64,000 bases of DNA from assembly GCF_003601985.1 (NCBI RefSeq), contig NZ_QZXA01000011.1, positions 124,001 to 188,000 on the forward strand, given 5' to 3'. The notes under the pieces were generated by a model. The model searched no databases. It worked only from the letters and a program-made list of their open reading frames with translations, and was not told the DNA's origin. Source of the stretch: Mesorhizobium jarvisii. GTDB taxonomy: Bacteria; Pseudomonadota; Alphaproteobacteria; Rhizobiales; Rhizobiaceae. Of this stretch, positions 44,810 to 54,326 are shown piece by piece (position 1 is the first letter of the stretch; each line of letters starts with the position of its first letter). Made by a program: the position numbers and the translations under genes.

Positions 44810-45733
44810 ATGCCGCCCGTCGCGCAGCATCAGGTGCCGGGGCGTCGGCGACGTTCGCCGCTGCCCTACACCTGGCAGAGAGGATACCTTCTGGCCAGCC
44901 CGGCGCTCCTCGTCATGCTGGCCATCCTGATCTACCCGCTTGGATACTCGTTCATCATGAGTTTCTTCCGCTGGGATCTCAGCGGCTCGGCGCCTTTCAT
45001 CGGGATGGGCAATTACACCGACGAACTCTTCGGCCGCCAGTTCAACCAGGCGCTGCGAAATCAGGCCATATTCAGCATCATTTCCATCACGATCGAGGTG
45101 GTGGCTGGAATGGCGATCGCCGTGCTCGTCAACGGCAAATTGCGCGGCATGCGGCTCGCCCGCACTTTGCTTTTGGTGCCGCCGATGATCGCGCCCGCCG
45201 TGGTGGGCCTGAATTTCCGCTGGCTGTTCAACACCCAGTACGGTCTGGTCGACGCGCTGCTGCGCATGTTCAATCTGCCCGACATTCCATGGCTCAACGA
45301 CCCCACCTGGGCTCTTGTCTCGGTGATCGTCGCCGATGTCTGGCAGAACACGCCGCTGATGGTGCTGCTGTTCCTCGCCGGCCTGCAGTCCTTGCCGCAG
45401 GAGCCGCTCGAAGCCGCTACGGTGGACGGCGCCACGCCATGGCAGCGCTTCTGGCACATCGTGCTGCCGCTGATGCGCCCGGTCATCATGATAGCGCTGA
45501 TGCTGCGCATCATCGACACGTTCCGGACCTTCGACGTCGTGTGGCTGATGACGCAGGGCGGGCCGGGTGGCGCCACCAACCTGCTCACCGTTTACTCCTA
45601 CCTGCTGGCGTTTCAGGCGGTGGATTTCGGGCACGCGGCGGCGGTCTCCTACATCGCGCTCGGGATGTCGCTGTTCGTGCTCGGGCTCCTCTACGGAGTG
45701 CCGTGGCTGATTGCGAAACGGAGAGCGATATGA
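44810..45733 (+). CDS. CUT1-type sugar ABC permease (MalF/UgpA type)
   Basis: The 307-residue membrane protein has six hydrophobic segments and the EAA coupling loop EAATVDGATPWQRFWHIVLP. It starts 2 bp after the binding-protein stop and overlaps the second permease by 4 bp. Confidence 0.93.
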   Translation: MPPVAQHQVPGRRRRSPLPYTWQRGYLLASPALLVMLAILIYPLGYSFIMSFFRWDLSGSAPFIGMGNYTDELFGRQFNQALRNQAIFSIISITIEVVAGMAIAVLVNGKLRGMRLARTLLLVPPMIAPAVVGLNFRWLFNTQYGLVDALLRMFNLPDIPWLNDPTWALVSVIVADVWQNTPLMVLLFLAGLQSLPQEPLEAATVDGATPWQRFWHIVLPLMRPVIMIALMLRIIDTFRTFDVVWLMTQGGPGGATNLLTVYSYLLAFQAVDFGHAAAVSYIALGMSLFVLGLLYGVPWLIAKRRAI

Positions 45734-46605
45734 GCGAAGCCGCCATCGTCACCGCACGCGCCAGGCCAAAGCGCCGACGCCGGTTCACGGCAGGGACCGC
45801 TGGTCAATACCTGGCGCTGGCCTTGACCGTCGCCTTCACCGTCTTTCCGCTTGTGTGGCTGTTCCTGACCTCGATCCGCAGTTCGGCCGACATCTTCTCC
45901 GTCCCGGTACACATTATCCCCGAGACCGCGACCCTGACACAATACGTGGCGGTTTTCGCCGAGTACGACACGATGGGTTATGTCTGGAACACCGTCATCG
46001 TCTCGATCGCGACGGTCATCCTGGTCCATCTGCTGGCCATTCCTTGCGCCTATGCGCTGTCGCGCTTCAGGATGCCTGGCGCCATGCTGATTTTCGGGCT
46101 GCTTTTGATCATGCGCATGATCCCGGTCATCGCGCTTGCCATACCGCTCTTTGCCGTATTTGCCGCCTTGGGCCTGCTCGACACCATCTGGGCGCTGATC
46201 CTGAGCCATACGGCGGCCAAACTGCCTGTCGCCATCTGGCTGCTCCTGGGCTTCATCCAGGATGTGCCGAAGGAGATCGAGGAGGCAGCCCAGTCGGACG
46301 GCGCCGGCACGGTGCGCACTTTGGTCCAGATCGTGGCGCCGCTGATTGCACCTGGCATCGGCGCGAGCGCGGTCATCACCTTCCTCTTCACCTGGAACGA
46401 CCTGCTGCTCGCCTTGACGCTGACCTCGAGCAAGGCCGCGCAGACGCTGCCGGTCGGGCTCACCAACTTCGTCTCGCAGTACGGCATCGACTGGGGCGCC
46501 ATGTCGGCTGCCGGCGTCCTCATGGTCATCCCGACCCTTGTGTTCGTCTGGTTTGCCCAGGGCCTGCTGGTCAAGGGCCTCACAACCGGCGCGGTTCGCG
46601 GCTGA
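45730..46605 (+). CDS. CUT1-type sugar ABC permease (MalG/UgpE type)
   Basis: The 291-residue membrane protein has six hydrophobic segments and the EAA loop EEAAQSDGAGTVRTLVQIVAP. It forms the second half of the pore. Start ATG overlaps the previous stop (ATGA). Confidence 0.93.
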   Translation: MSEAAIVTARARPKRRRRFTAGTAGQYLALALTVAFTVFPLVWLFLTSIRSSADIFSVPVHIIPETATLTQYVAVFAEYDTMGYVWNTVIVSIATVILVHLLAIPCAYALSRFRMPGAMLIFGLLLIMRMIPVIALAIPLFAVFAALGLLDTIWALILSHTAAKLPVAIWLLLGFIQDVPKEIEEAAQSDGAGTVRTLVQIVAPLIAPGIGASAVITFLFTWNDLLLALTLTSSKAAQTLPVGLTNFVSQYGIDWGAMSAAGVLMVIPTLVFVWFAQGLLVKGLTTGAVRG

Positions 46606-46714
46606 ACGGCGGACATGCGCCACAAGGAACTCGATGGCTTCGACGACGGGTTGGATACGCAACTGAATGACGATCGATGAGGTTGTCACCTCACCGTGCA
46701 ATGGAGGAAACGGC

Positions 46715-47470
46715 ATGGCAGCTGACCAGATACCGGCGATATCAGATATTTCCCGACCGCCGAGAGAATTGGTCGACGCGCTTGCGGCGATCGGCTCGGC
46801 GACACTGGCCAGCGAGCTTTACCATAAGATGGGCATTCGCGACCCGCAAATACGAGGCCCGCATCCTCTGAGACCTGGCCGCACGGCGGCGGGACCTGCT
46901 CTCACGCTCCAGTGCATGCCGAAGCGCGAGGATCTCTACAACGAGACCGAGTATGAGGAGCCGGAGCGGCAGTTGCACCGTCACGTGCTTTACCCCACGC
47001 AACCGGGCGACATGGTGGTGGTCGATGCACGCGGCGACCTCGGCAGCGGCATCTTCGGTGAGATGATGCTGACCTATTTCGCCGGGCGCGGCGGGGCCGG
47101 CGTGGTGGTCGATGGCTGCATCCGCGATTCGGCCCAGGCGGCGGCATTGGATATCGGCATCTGGGTGAGGGACGTCACGCCGAATTTCCACGCCCAGACC
47201 AACATCGTCCCCTTTGCCGTCAACGTTCCCATCGCCTGCTCTAACGTGCTTGTCATCCCTGGCGACATCATTGTCGCCGACGATGACGGCGTGGTCGTCG
47301 TGCCTATCGCCCTTGCGGCAAAATTGGTTGAACTCGCCGGCGCGCATATCGAGTGGGAAGAGTTTTCGCGCTCGCGCCTGGCGCAAGGAGGAGACCTGCG
47401 GAAATACTACCCGCTGAGTCCCGAGGGCGAGGCCGAATACCGCGCATGGCGGCATGCTCAACAGAAATGA
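46715..47470 (+). CDS. RraA-like protein (HMG/CHA aldolase family)
   Basis: The 251-residue protein has the RraA-fold core: GDMVVVDARGDLGSGIFGEMM, VVDGCIRDS (substrate-binding Arg and metal-binding Asp) and VIVADDDGVVVVP. Bacterial members act as class II aldolases or oxaloacetate decarboxylases on 4-hydroxy-4-methyl-2-oxoglutarate and similar acids. ATG 46715 has GGAGGA 6 bp upstream; the ATG at 46667 lacks one. Placed inside a sugar-import operon, it may cleave a 2-keto-3-deoxy acid product. Confidence 0.88.
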   Translation: MAADQIPAISDISRPPRELVDALAAIGSATLASELYHKMGIRDPQIRGPHPLRPGRTAAGPALTLQCMPKREDLYNETEYEEPERQLHRHVLYPTQPGDMVVVDARGDLGSGIFGEMMLTYFAGRGGAGVVVDGCIRDSAQAAALDIGIWVRDVTPNFHAQTNIVPFAVNVPIACSNVLVIPGDIIVADDDGVVVVPIALAAKLVELAGAHIEWEEFSRSRLAQGGDLRKYYPLSPEGEAEYRAWRHAQQK

Positions 47471-47495
47471 GTGGTGCCGGACGGGAGGAAACCAG

Positions 47496-48551
47496 ATGTC
47501 TGCAATCGAAATAGAACAGCTCGGCAAGAGCTTCGGCGCCGTGGAAGTTCTGCGCGACGTGAACATCGAAATCGCGAGCGGCGAGTTTGTGGTGCTGGTC
47601 GGTCCGTCGGGCTGCGGCAAGTCCACGCTGCTGCGCATGATAGCCGGGCTGGAAGAGCAGACGACAGGCGAGATCCGCATCGGCGGACGCGTCGTCGACG
47701 AAATGCCCGCCAAGTCGCGCGACATAGCGATGGTCTTCCAGAGTTACGCGCTCTATCCGCATATGAGCGTGGCCGACAATATGAGCTTCGCGCTTCGGCT
47801 GGCCAAGGTTCCCAGGCAAGAGATCGTCTCGAGGGTGAAGGCGGCGGCCGAAATCCTTGGTCTGCAGGATTTGCTTGGCCGCATGCCGCGGCAATTGTCC
47901 GGCGGCCAGCGCCAGCGCGTCGCCATGGGCCGCGCCATCGTGCGCGACCCCTCCGCCTTTCTGTTCGACGAGCCGCTCAGCAATCTCGACGCCAAGCTGC
48001 GCGTGAAGATGCGGGCCGAGATCAAGAAGCTTCACCAGCGGCTCGGCCGCACCAGCATCTACGTGACCCACGACCAGACCGAGGCGATGACGCTCGCCGA
48101 CCGCATCGTGGTGCTGAACAAAGGCCGCATCGAACAGATCGGAACGCCCTCCGAACTATACGAGAACCCGGCCAATCTGTTCGTTGCGAGCTTCATAGGA
48201 TCTCCGGAAATGAACCTGGTCAGGGGCCGCGTCGAGAGTGGCGCATTCATCGCCGAACAAGGCCTGCGCCTGCCACTGCCGAAGGAGGCAGGGATAGGGA
48301 ACAGGCAAGGCGTGGTTTACGGGATTCGCCCCCAGCACATCGCTGTCGGTGGCAGTCACGCAAAGGCGAGGATCCAAGTGGTCGAGCCAACCGGGGAAGC
48401 CCAGGAAATCACCCTAACTGCTGATGGCGTCGACCTGATGGCGGAAATCCGGGAACAGCCACCATTCAAACCTGATCAAGAGGTGAACCTGGAGATCTTG
48501 GTGCACAAGGTGCATCTGTTCGACACCCAGAGCGGCACCAGGATAAACTAG
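47496..48551 (+). CDS. CUT1-type sugar ABC ATPase (UgpC/MalK type)
   Basis: The 351-residue protein has Walker A GPSGCGKST, signature LSGGQRQRVAMGRA, Walker B FLFDEPLSNLD and a TOBE region from about residue 240. ATG 47496 was chosen over one at 47454 inside the aldolase gene. Its 3' end overlaps the convergent ccoS gene by 4 bp. Confidence 0.94.
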   Translation: MSAIEIEQLGKSFGAVEVLRDVNIEIASGEFVVLVGPSGCGKSTLLRMIAGLEEQTTGEIRIGGRVVDEMPAKSRDIAMVFQSYALYPHMSVADNMSFALRLAKVPRQEIVSRVKAAAEILGLQDLLGRMPRQLSGGQRQRVAMGRAIVRDPSAFLFDEPLSNLDAKLRVKMRAEIKKLHQRLGRTSIYVTHDQTEAMTLADRIVVLNKGRIEQIGTPSELYENPANLFVASFIGSPEMNLVRGRVESGAFIAEQGLRLPLPKEAGIGNRQGVVYGIRPQHIAVGGSHAKARIQVVEPTGEAQEITLTADGVDLMAEIREQPPFKPDQEVNLEILVHKVHLFDTQSGTRIN

Positions 48552-48751
48552 GGGGCGCTTGTTCTCTCGACACTGTCCACCTTCGCCAAGGCGATGCGCC
48601 CGCTCGGCGGCTCATCCCCATCGATGAGAATGCGCTCCGCCGCTCCATCAAGATCCTCATACTGGCCGCTTCTCAGGGCCCACAGAAAGCCGCTCAGTCC
48701 AAGCGCCCCGAGGAAGAGCGCCACGGGGATGAGATAGACGAGTGTCGTCAT
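48548..48751 (-). CDS. fixS: cbb3 oxidase maturation protein CcoS/FixS
   Basis: The 67-residue protein has one membrane helix (TLVYLIPVALFLGALGLSGF) followed by WALRSGQYEDLDGAAERIL, the usual CcoS pattern. It is needed for cofactor insertion into cbb3 oxidase. It overlaps fixI by 4 bp. Confidence 0.92.
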   Translation of the reverse strand: MTTLVYLIPVALFLGALGLSGFLWALRSGQYEDLDGAAERILIDGDEPPSGRIALAKVDSVERTSAP

Positions 48752-51039
48752 GGGTGTTGGACCGACAGGCCGGGGCGTTCGCGCCGGTTGCGCGAAGTGT
48801 TTTCAGGCGATGAGCTTTTCGCGAAACCTTGCAGCCGCATGGCGTTTCCGATCACCAGCAGCGACGAGGCGGACATCGCAATCGCCGCGATGAGCGGCGT
48901 CACGTGCCCCGATATGGCGATCGGCACGGCGAACGCGTTGTAGACAATGGCAATGGCGATGTTCTGTCGAATGAGCCGGCCTGCCTTTCGCGAGATATCC
49001 AATGCCAAGGGCACCGCCAGTAGGCTTTCGCGCAGGAAGACGAAATCGGCGGCATTGCGACCGACATCGGCCGCGGTGGCCGGGGCCATCGAGACATGCG
49101 CCGCGCCGAGCGCCGGAGTATCGTTGAGTCCGTCGCCCACCATCAGGACCTTGTGGCCTTCCCTCGACAGCGCCTCGATCCACTCGACCTTGCCGGACGG
49201 GAGCAGGGCTGGAACGAAGTCCTCGATCCCCAAGGTCTTGGCGACGTCGCGACAGGCATTGGCGGTGTCGCCGGACAACATCTGGACCGACATTCCGGCA
49301 TCCTGCAGTTGCCCGACCGCGGCCTTGGCGTCGGCGCGCGCTGCGTCTTCGAAGGCAAAGGTGGCAACGATCATCCCGTTCTTCGAAAGCACCGTCCCGC
49401 CATAGCCGCCATATTTGCCTTCGCCGCCGGTCCGCGCCTTCCATCCAGCCCATCCGCGCCGGCCGAGGCGCCAGGTGTTGCCTTCGGTGACGGCTTCCAT
49501 TCCGAAGCCGGGGTGCTCGCTGACGGACTGGAGACCGGGTTGACTGGAAGAGCCCGCGAAACCGGCTATGGCCTTCGAGAATGGATGGCGCGAATGCGAG
49601 GCCATGTCGGCCGCGATCGCCAGCATGGCCGGGTCGATGGATGGCCCATTGATCAGCCTTGGCCGTCCGAGCGTGAGGGTCCCGGTCTTGTCGAACAGCA
49701 CCGTATCGATCGCCGCCAGTCGTTCCATGGCCGAACCGTCCTTGACCATGACGCCGGCCTCGAAAAGACGTCGCGCCGCGACGACCTGCACGATCGGCAC
49801 GGCCAGGCCGAGCGCGCATGGGCAAGTGATGATGAGAACGGCAATCGCGATCGTCATTGCCAGATGCCAGTCGCCCGAAGCGACCATCCATCCAAGGAAC
49901 GTCAGCAAGGCAGCGAGATGGACCACCGGAGCGTAGAGCGCCGAGACCCGGTCGGCGATCCTGCGATACTGCGAGCGGCCGCCCTCCGCGGCTTCCATGA
50001 GCCGGACCATTTCGGCCAGGAAAGAATCCTTCGCCGCGGCCGCCGCCTGCATGGTCAGCGGGCCGGTGAGATTGAGCGTGCCTGCCTGAACCTGGCCTCC
50101 CGCTCCCACGGTCCGGGGCGTGCTTTCCCCGGATACCAGTGAACAATCGATATCCGAAATACCGCTGAGGATATTGCCGTCGACCGGAATTCGCTCGCCG
50201 GCGGCGATGTGCAGCGCCATGCCCGGTTCGATCTCGCCGACCGGCAGGTAATCGCGCACGCCATCACCGCGCAGCACGACGGCGCCGCGAGCCGCGAGCC
50301 GCGACAGGCCATTCACTGCGGTGCGCGCCCGTTCGCGCATGACGTGGTCAAGCGTGCGGCCGATCAGGAGGAAGAACAGCAGCGAAACGGAAGCATCAAA
50401 ATAGGCGTGGTCGCCATGGTTGACGGTTTCGTAGAGGCTCATGGCGTAGGCAAGTGACACGCCGACCGCAATCGGGACGTCCATGTTCATGCGCCCGTGG
50501 CGCAATGCATTCCAGGCCGAGCGGAAATAGATGCCGCCGGCAAAAGCCAATGCCGGGATGGCGATCAGCGCCGAGACCCAGTGGAACAGGTCGCGGGTCG
50601 CGCCTTCGGCGCCGGACCAGACCGAGACCGACAGCAGCATGATGTTGCCGGCGGCAAAACCCGCGACCGCGACCGCCCGGATCAGCTCCGAAAGCGTCTT
50701 GTCCTTGTTGCCGGTCTCCGGATCGAAGAGATGCGCTTGGTAGCCCAGCCGCCCGAGCGTTGCGAAAAATGGCGGAGCCTCGTCGCCATGCCACTGGACC
50801 GAGACCCGTTTGGTCGACAGGTTGACGCGAGCGCTCTCGACGCGATCGAGCTTTCCCAGTGCCGTCTCGATCGTCTGGATGCAGGCCGCGCAGTGGACCG
50901 TGGGTACCGAAAGATCAGTCTGGCAAAGGTTGTCGCCGATCGATCGGCTTGCCAGCCTGATCTCCTGGCTGGACGGCAGAACCGATGTGGCGCCCGCCAG
51001 ATCCAGCGTCATTTCAGCGCCAGGTGCACAACAGCTCAT
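48748..51039 (-). CDS. fixI: Copper-translocating P-type ATPase CcoI/FixI
   Basis: The 763-residue protein has an N-terminal metal-binding domain (HCAAC, Cys50 and Cys53) after a cysteine pair at 3-4, eight expected membrane segments, the CPC motif in ITCPCALGLAVP, the phosphorylation motif DKTGTLTLG and the hinge VGDGLNDTPAL. It exports copper needed to build the cbb3 oxidase. It overlaps fixS and fixH by 4 bp each. Confidence 0.95.
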   Translation of the reverse strand: MSCCAPGAEMTLDLAGATSVLPSSQEIRLASRSIGDNLCQTDLSVPTVHCAACIQTIETALGKLDRVESARVNLSTKRVSVQWHGDEAPPFFATLGRLGYQAHLFDPETGNKDKTLSELIRAVAVAGFAAGNIMLLSVSVWSGAEGATRDLFHWVSALIAIPALAFAGGIYFRSAWNALRHGRMNMDVPIAVGVSLAYAMSLYETVNHGDHAYFDASVSLLFFLLIGRTLDHVMRERARTAVNGLSRLAARGAVVLRGDGVRDYLPVGEIEPGMALHIAAGERIPVDGNILSGISDIDCSLVSGESTPRTVGAGGQVQAGTLNLTGPLTMQAAAAAKDSFLAEMVRLMEAAEGGRSQYRRIADRVSALYAPVVHLAALLTFLGWMVASGDWHLAMTIAIAVLIITCPCALGLAVPIVQVVAARRLFEAGVMVKDGSAMERLAAIDTVLFDKTGTLTLGRPRLINGPSIDPAMLAIAADMASHSRHPFSKAIAGFAGSSSQPGLQSVSEHPGFGMEAVTEGNTWRLGRRGWAGWKARTGGEGKYGGYGGTVLSKNGMIVATFAFEDAARADAKAAVGQLQDAGMSVQMLSGDTANACRDVAKTLGIEDFVPALLPSGKVEWIEALSREGHKVLMVGDGLNDTPALGAAHVSMAPATAADVGRNAADFVFLRESLLAVPLALDISRKAGRLIRQNIAIAIVYNAFAVPIAISGHVTPLIAAIAMSASSLLVIGNAMRLQGFAKSSSPENTSRNRRERPGLSVQHP

Positions 51040-51533
51040 TTCATCGCCCCATGGGAAATCATGATCCTGCGGACGTCACGATAGGCTTTGTCCAGACCGG
51101 CATCGGCGTCGACTTCGACGATCCAGACACCATCCTTCGGCGTATGCTGCGCGGCGAAGTCCTGACCCGAGGCGAGGGTGAGCGTGATGGCCTTATCCTC
51201 CTTCTCATAGGCGGGATGGCGAAACAGCACCTTGACGCCATGCAAGGCGACCGGCTTACCTCCGGCATCGGTAAGGCTGTAGCGAACCTCGCCCGCTGCG
51301 ATGGCCAGTTTGCCGGTCCAGCCGAGGGCCGCCTGCGCGCGCCCCTCCTCGGCTTTCTTGTTGAATTGCTGGCTCGCCACATAGGTGTTCTCGACCACCA
51401 GGCCGGTCCAACTCGTGCTGGCGAGCGTCGCCATGGTCAGATTGACCGCGATGACCACGCCGAAGAAGGCAAGGACGATGGCCAGCATGTGCCTGCCGGT
51501 GAATTCGCGGGACTTTTGCGCCTTGGCGGTCAT
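51036..51533 (-). CDS. fixH: cbb3 oxidase assembly protein CcoH/FixH
   Basis: The 165-residue protein has one membrane helix (HMLAIVLAFFGVVIAVNLTM) then a periplasmic domain with NTYVASQQFN, usual for FixH. ATG 51533 overlaps the fixG stop by 4 bp; the longer frame to 51944 is inside fixG. Confidence 0.93.
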   Translation of the reverse strand: MTAKAQKSREFTGRHMLAIVLAFFGVVIAVNLTMATLASTSWTGLVVENTYVASQQFNKKAEEGRAQAALGWTGKLAIAAGEVRYSLTDAGGKPVALHGVKVLFRHPAYEKEDKAITLTLASGQDFAAQHTPKDGVWIVEVDADAGLDKAYRDVRRIMISHGAMK

Positions 51534-53089
51534 CTGGCGATCTCCGGTGCGTTGAAGGTGGCGGTGTATTCGTCCGACTCGAAGCTCGCCTTGTCCTCGG
51601 CCCGGAACTTGAAGGTCTGTGCCGTGCCCTGGATCTGGCCTGCCGGCTGACGTACGAAAACCTTCAGCATCTTCAGCCGGTCGGGTTCGACCGAGATGGG
51701 AACGGAGCGGCCTGCCGGGTGATCGATGCCGACCACGCTCATCTCTGCTCCTTCCAGGCCCTGAAGGGTGACGACGATCGTCCTGGGCTCGGGGATCATG
51801 TTGAGCAGCTTGACGGTGTAGCCATTGCGGATGGAACCGTCGGAAAGAGTGACGAACTGCGGATTGCGGTCGTGCAGCACGTTCACTTCGAGCCGGTCGC
51901 GCGTCAGCAGCGAATACAGCAGCCCAAGGCCGATCAGCGACCACAGGCCCATGTAGACGTAGGTGCGCGGCCGAAAGATCTTGCGAATGTGGAAATGGGC
52001 CACCTTGTCGGAGAACAGGCCGTCAGCGGTTCGGACCAGCGACGGATTGACTGAACCCGAGCCCCCGGCGGTCGCCAGCATCATGTTGGCGTTGTAGTCG
52101 GAGAGCGTCGCGTAGGAGATCAACCCATGCTCCCTGCCGAGCTTGTCCATGACGCCGTCGCAAGCGTCGATGCAGAGCGCGCAGGTGATGCATTCGAGTT
52201 GCTGGCCGTCGCGGATGTCGATCCCCATCGGGCAAACCGCGACGCAGGCATTGCAGTCGACGCAGTCGCCGACAGGCTGCCCCGCGGCGATCACCTTCTT
52301 GGCGTGGCGCGAGCGCGGCTCCCCGCGCCAGTCATTGTAGGTGACGGTGAGGGAGTTCTCGTCGAGCATGGCCGCCTGGATGCGCGGCCACGGGCACATA
52401 TAGGTGCAGACCTGCTCGCGCATCAGCCCGCCGAACGTATAGGTCGTCGCCGTCAGTACGGCGATGGTGATGTAGGCGACGGGAGCCGCCGTGCCGGTGA
52501 AGATTTCGCCGGCCAGCGTTGGCGCATCGGCGAAATAGAAGATCCAGGCGCCGCCGGTGGCCGCGCCTATGACCAGCCAGATGGCGTGTTTCGAGACCCG
52601 CAGCACGAGCTTGCGGGCGGTCCAGGGGCCGGCATCGAGCTTCATGCGAGCGTTGCGGTCGCCCTCGATGGCGCGCTCGACGACCAGAAATAGATCGACC
52701 CAAACGGTCTGCGGGCACGTATAGCCGCACCAGGCGCGCCCGACCGTCGAGGTGATCAGGAAGAGGCCGACGCCGGCCATGACCAGGAGGCCGGCCACAT
52801 AGTAGAATTCCTGCGGCCATATTTCGATGAAGAAGAAGTAGAAGCGCCGGTTGGCGACATCGAGCAGCACGGCCTGGTCCGGGGCGAACGGACCGCGATC
52901 CCATCGCAACCACGGCGTCAGGTAGTAAATGCCGAGCGTGATCGCCATCACGAGCCATTTGAACCGGCGAAAGCTGCCCGATGCACGCTTGGGGAAAACC
53001 TTCTTGCGCGCAGCATACAATGGCTGGCGCACTTTGGCGGAGTTGACCGCCTCTGCTTCGAGCCGTTCTACCTGCGTATTGTCCAGCAC
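51530..53089 (-). CDS. fixG: cbb3 oxidase accessory protein CcoG/FixG
   Basis: The 519-residue membrane iron-sulphur protein has about five hydrophobic segments and two ferredoxin-type clusters, CVDCNACVAVCP and CITCALCIDACD, plus GYTCPQTVW. It is linked to copper reduction for cbb3 assembly. It is the first gene of fixGHIS and has its own FixK box at 53202. Confidence 0.95.
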   Translation of the reverse strand: MLDNTQVERLEAEAVNSAKVRQPLYAARKKVFPKRASGSFRRFKWLVMAITLGIYYLTPWLRWDRGPFAPDQAVLLDVANRRFYFFFIEIWPQEFYYVAGLLVMAGVGLFLITSTVGRAWCGYTCPQTVWVDLFLVVERAIEGDRNARMKLDAGPWTARKLVLRVSKHAIWLVIGAATGGAWIFYFADAPTLAGEIFTGTAAPVAYITIAVLTATTYTFGGLMREQVCTYMCPWPRIQAAMLDENSLTVTYNDWRGEPRSRHAKKVIAAGQPVGDCVDCNACVAVCPMGIDIRDGQQLECITCALCIDACDGVMDKLGREHGLISYATLSDYNANMMLATAGGSGSVNPSLVRTADGLFSDKVAHFHIRKIFRPRTYVYMGLWSLIGLGLLYSLLTRDRLEVNVLHDRNPQFVTLSDGSIRNGYTVKLLNMIPEPRTIVVTLQGLEGAEMSVVGIDHPAGRSVPISVEPDRLKMLKVFVRQPAGQIQGTAQTFKFRAEDKASFESDEYTATFNAPEIAR

Positions 53090-53201
53090 CGGTCTCTCCC
53101 GTCATGCAGCTTGTGATTTCGCCAGGCGGTCGCCCTATCGATGCGTGGCAGCGCGAAATGCAGCGTCGACCGGACTTTGCCTCCGGTTGGATCGCGCCGC
53201 G

Positions 53202-53215
53202 TTGATGCAGGTCAA
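53202..53215 (-). promoter_or_regulatory. FixK/FNR box upstream of fixGHIS
   Basis: TTGATGCAGGTCAA fits TTGAT-N4-RTCAA. Its centre is about 119 bp before the fixG start, giving an expected transcript start near 53167. Confidence 0.85.
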
Positions 53216-53235
53216 TCCCGGGACTAGAATACAGT

Positions 53236-53260
53236 CGAGGCCCGGCAGGGCCGGGCCTCG
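53236..53260. terminator. Strong hairpin after fixNOQP
   Basis: CGAGGCCCGGC (53236-53246) pairs perfectly with GCCGGGCCTCG (53250-53260) around a 3-nt loop. It lies 39 bp beyond the fixP end and just upstream of the fixG promoter, separating the two operons. Confidence 0.7.
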
Positions 53261-53299
53261 TCGCCTGGACGGAGAGGGCAGGAGAATAGGCCCCCGTCG

Positions 53300-54163
53300 C
53301 TATTCTCCGCCGCCAAGCGAATGTACGTAGACTGCGAGCTCCTTGACCTTGGTCTCGCCGAGACGGTCAATCCAGGCTGGCATCACGCCGTGTTTCGGCG
53401 CGCGCACCTGGGCGGCGATGGCTGCCTCGCCGGACCCGTAGAGCCAGATGGCATCGGTCAGATCGGGGGCGCCGAACTCCCTGTTGCCTTTCGCGTTGGC
53501 GCCATGACAGGCCACGCAGTTTTCCGCGAAGACCTTGGCGCCGGGCTCGATCAGACTTGCGTCCTGGACCTTGCCGGAGAGGCTCGCCACGTAGGCGCTG
53601 ACCTGTGTGATTTGCTCGGGCGTGATGATGTCGCCAAAGCCCGGCATCTCGGAGATGCGTGTGTCCGGGTCGGACGCGAAGCGGATGCCGTGCGTGATCG
53701 TCTGCTGGATCTGGTCGGCCTTGCCGCCCCACAGCCAGTCGTCGTCATTCAGGTTGGGAAAGCCCTTGGACCCCTGTGCGCCCGAGCCATGACACTGAAC
53801 GCAATTGACCTTGAATGTGGCTCCGCCGGCCGCGACCGCGAATTCACGGAGGGCATCGTCGGCGGCAATCTCGGACACGGTCTTCGATTGAATTGCCGCG
53901 ACATACTTGCCCTTCGCAAGTTCGGCCGCCGCCAGCTCGTTCTTGACGTCATTTCGGCTCGAATAGCCAAGCAGCCCACTCGTCGCGGAGGACAGCATCG
54001 GCCATGCCGGATAGGCGATGGTGTAGCCGATAGCCCAGGCGATGGTGATGTAGAAGGTTATCACCCACCACCTGGGAAGAGGGTTGTTGAGTTCCCTGAT
54101 GCCATCCCATTCATGGCCGGTCGTCGAGATGCCCGACACGTCGTCGATATGCTCTGTGCTCAT
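53300..54163 (-). CDS. fixP: cbb3 oxidase diheme cytochrome c subunit CcoP/FixP
   Basis: The 287-residue protein has an N-terminal membrane helix (RWWVITFYITIAWAIGYTIA) and two heme c sites, CVQCHG and CVACHG. It passes electrons to the FixO/FixN core. It starts 2 bp after the fixQ stop. Confidence 0.95.
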   Translation of the reverse strand: MSTEHIDDVSGISTTGHEWDGIRELNNPLPRWWVITFYITIAWAIGYTIAYPAWPMLSSATSGLLGYSSRNDVKNELAAAELAKGKYVAAIQSKTVSEIAADDALREFAVAAGGATFKVNCVQCHGSGAQGSKGFPNLNDDDWLWGGKADQIQQTITHGIRFASDPDTRISEMPGFGDIITPEQITQVSAYVASLSGKVQDASLIEPGAKVFAENCVACHGANAKGNREFGAPDLTDAIWLYGSGEAAIAAQVRAPKHGVMPAWIDRLGETKVKELAVYVHSLGGGE

Positions 54164-54165
54164 GA

Positions 54166-54315
54166 TCAGTCATCCTTGAGGGGAATTCGGGCGGCTTCAT
54201 CGGCCTGGCTGCGGGCGCCTGGTCGAAGTGCGAAGGCAATGCATCCGACAAAAAAGAGCGCCATCGCCAGCAAGCCCCAACTGTCAGCGAATTCCCGCAT
54301 CAGATTGTAGTCCAT
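54166..54315 (-). CDS. fixQ: cbb3 oxidase subunit CcoQ/FixQ
   Basis: The 49-residue protein is one membrane helix (WGLLAMALFFVGCIAFAL) with a charged tail. ATG 54315 was chosen; a longer frame reaching 54753 lies inside fixO. Confidence 0.92.
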   Translation of the reverse strand: MDYNLMREFADSWGLLAMALFFVGCIAFALRPGARSQADEAARIPLKDD

Positions 54316-54326
54316 GGTCGTACTCC

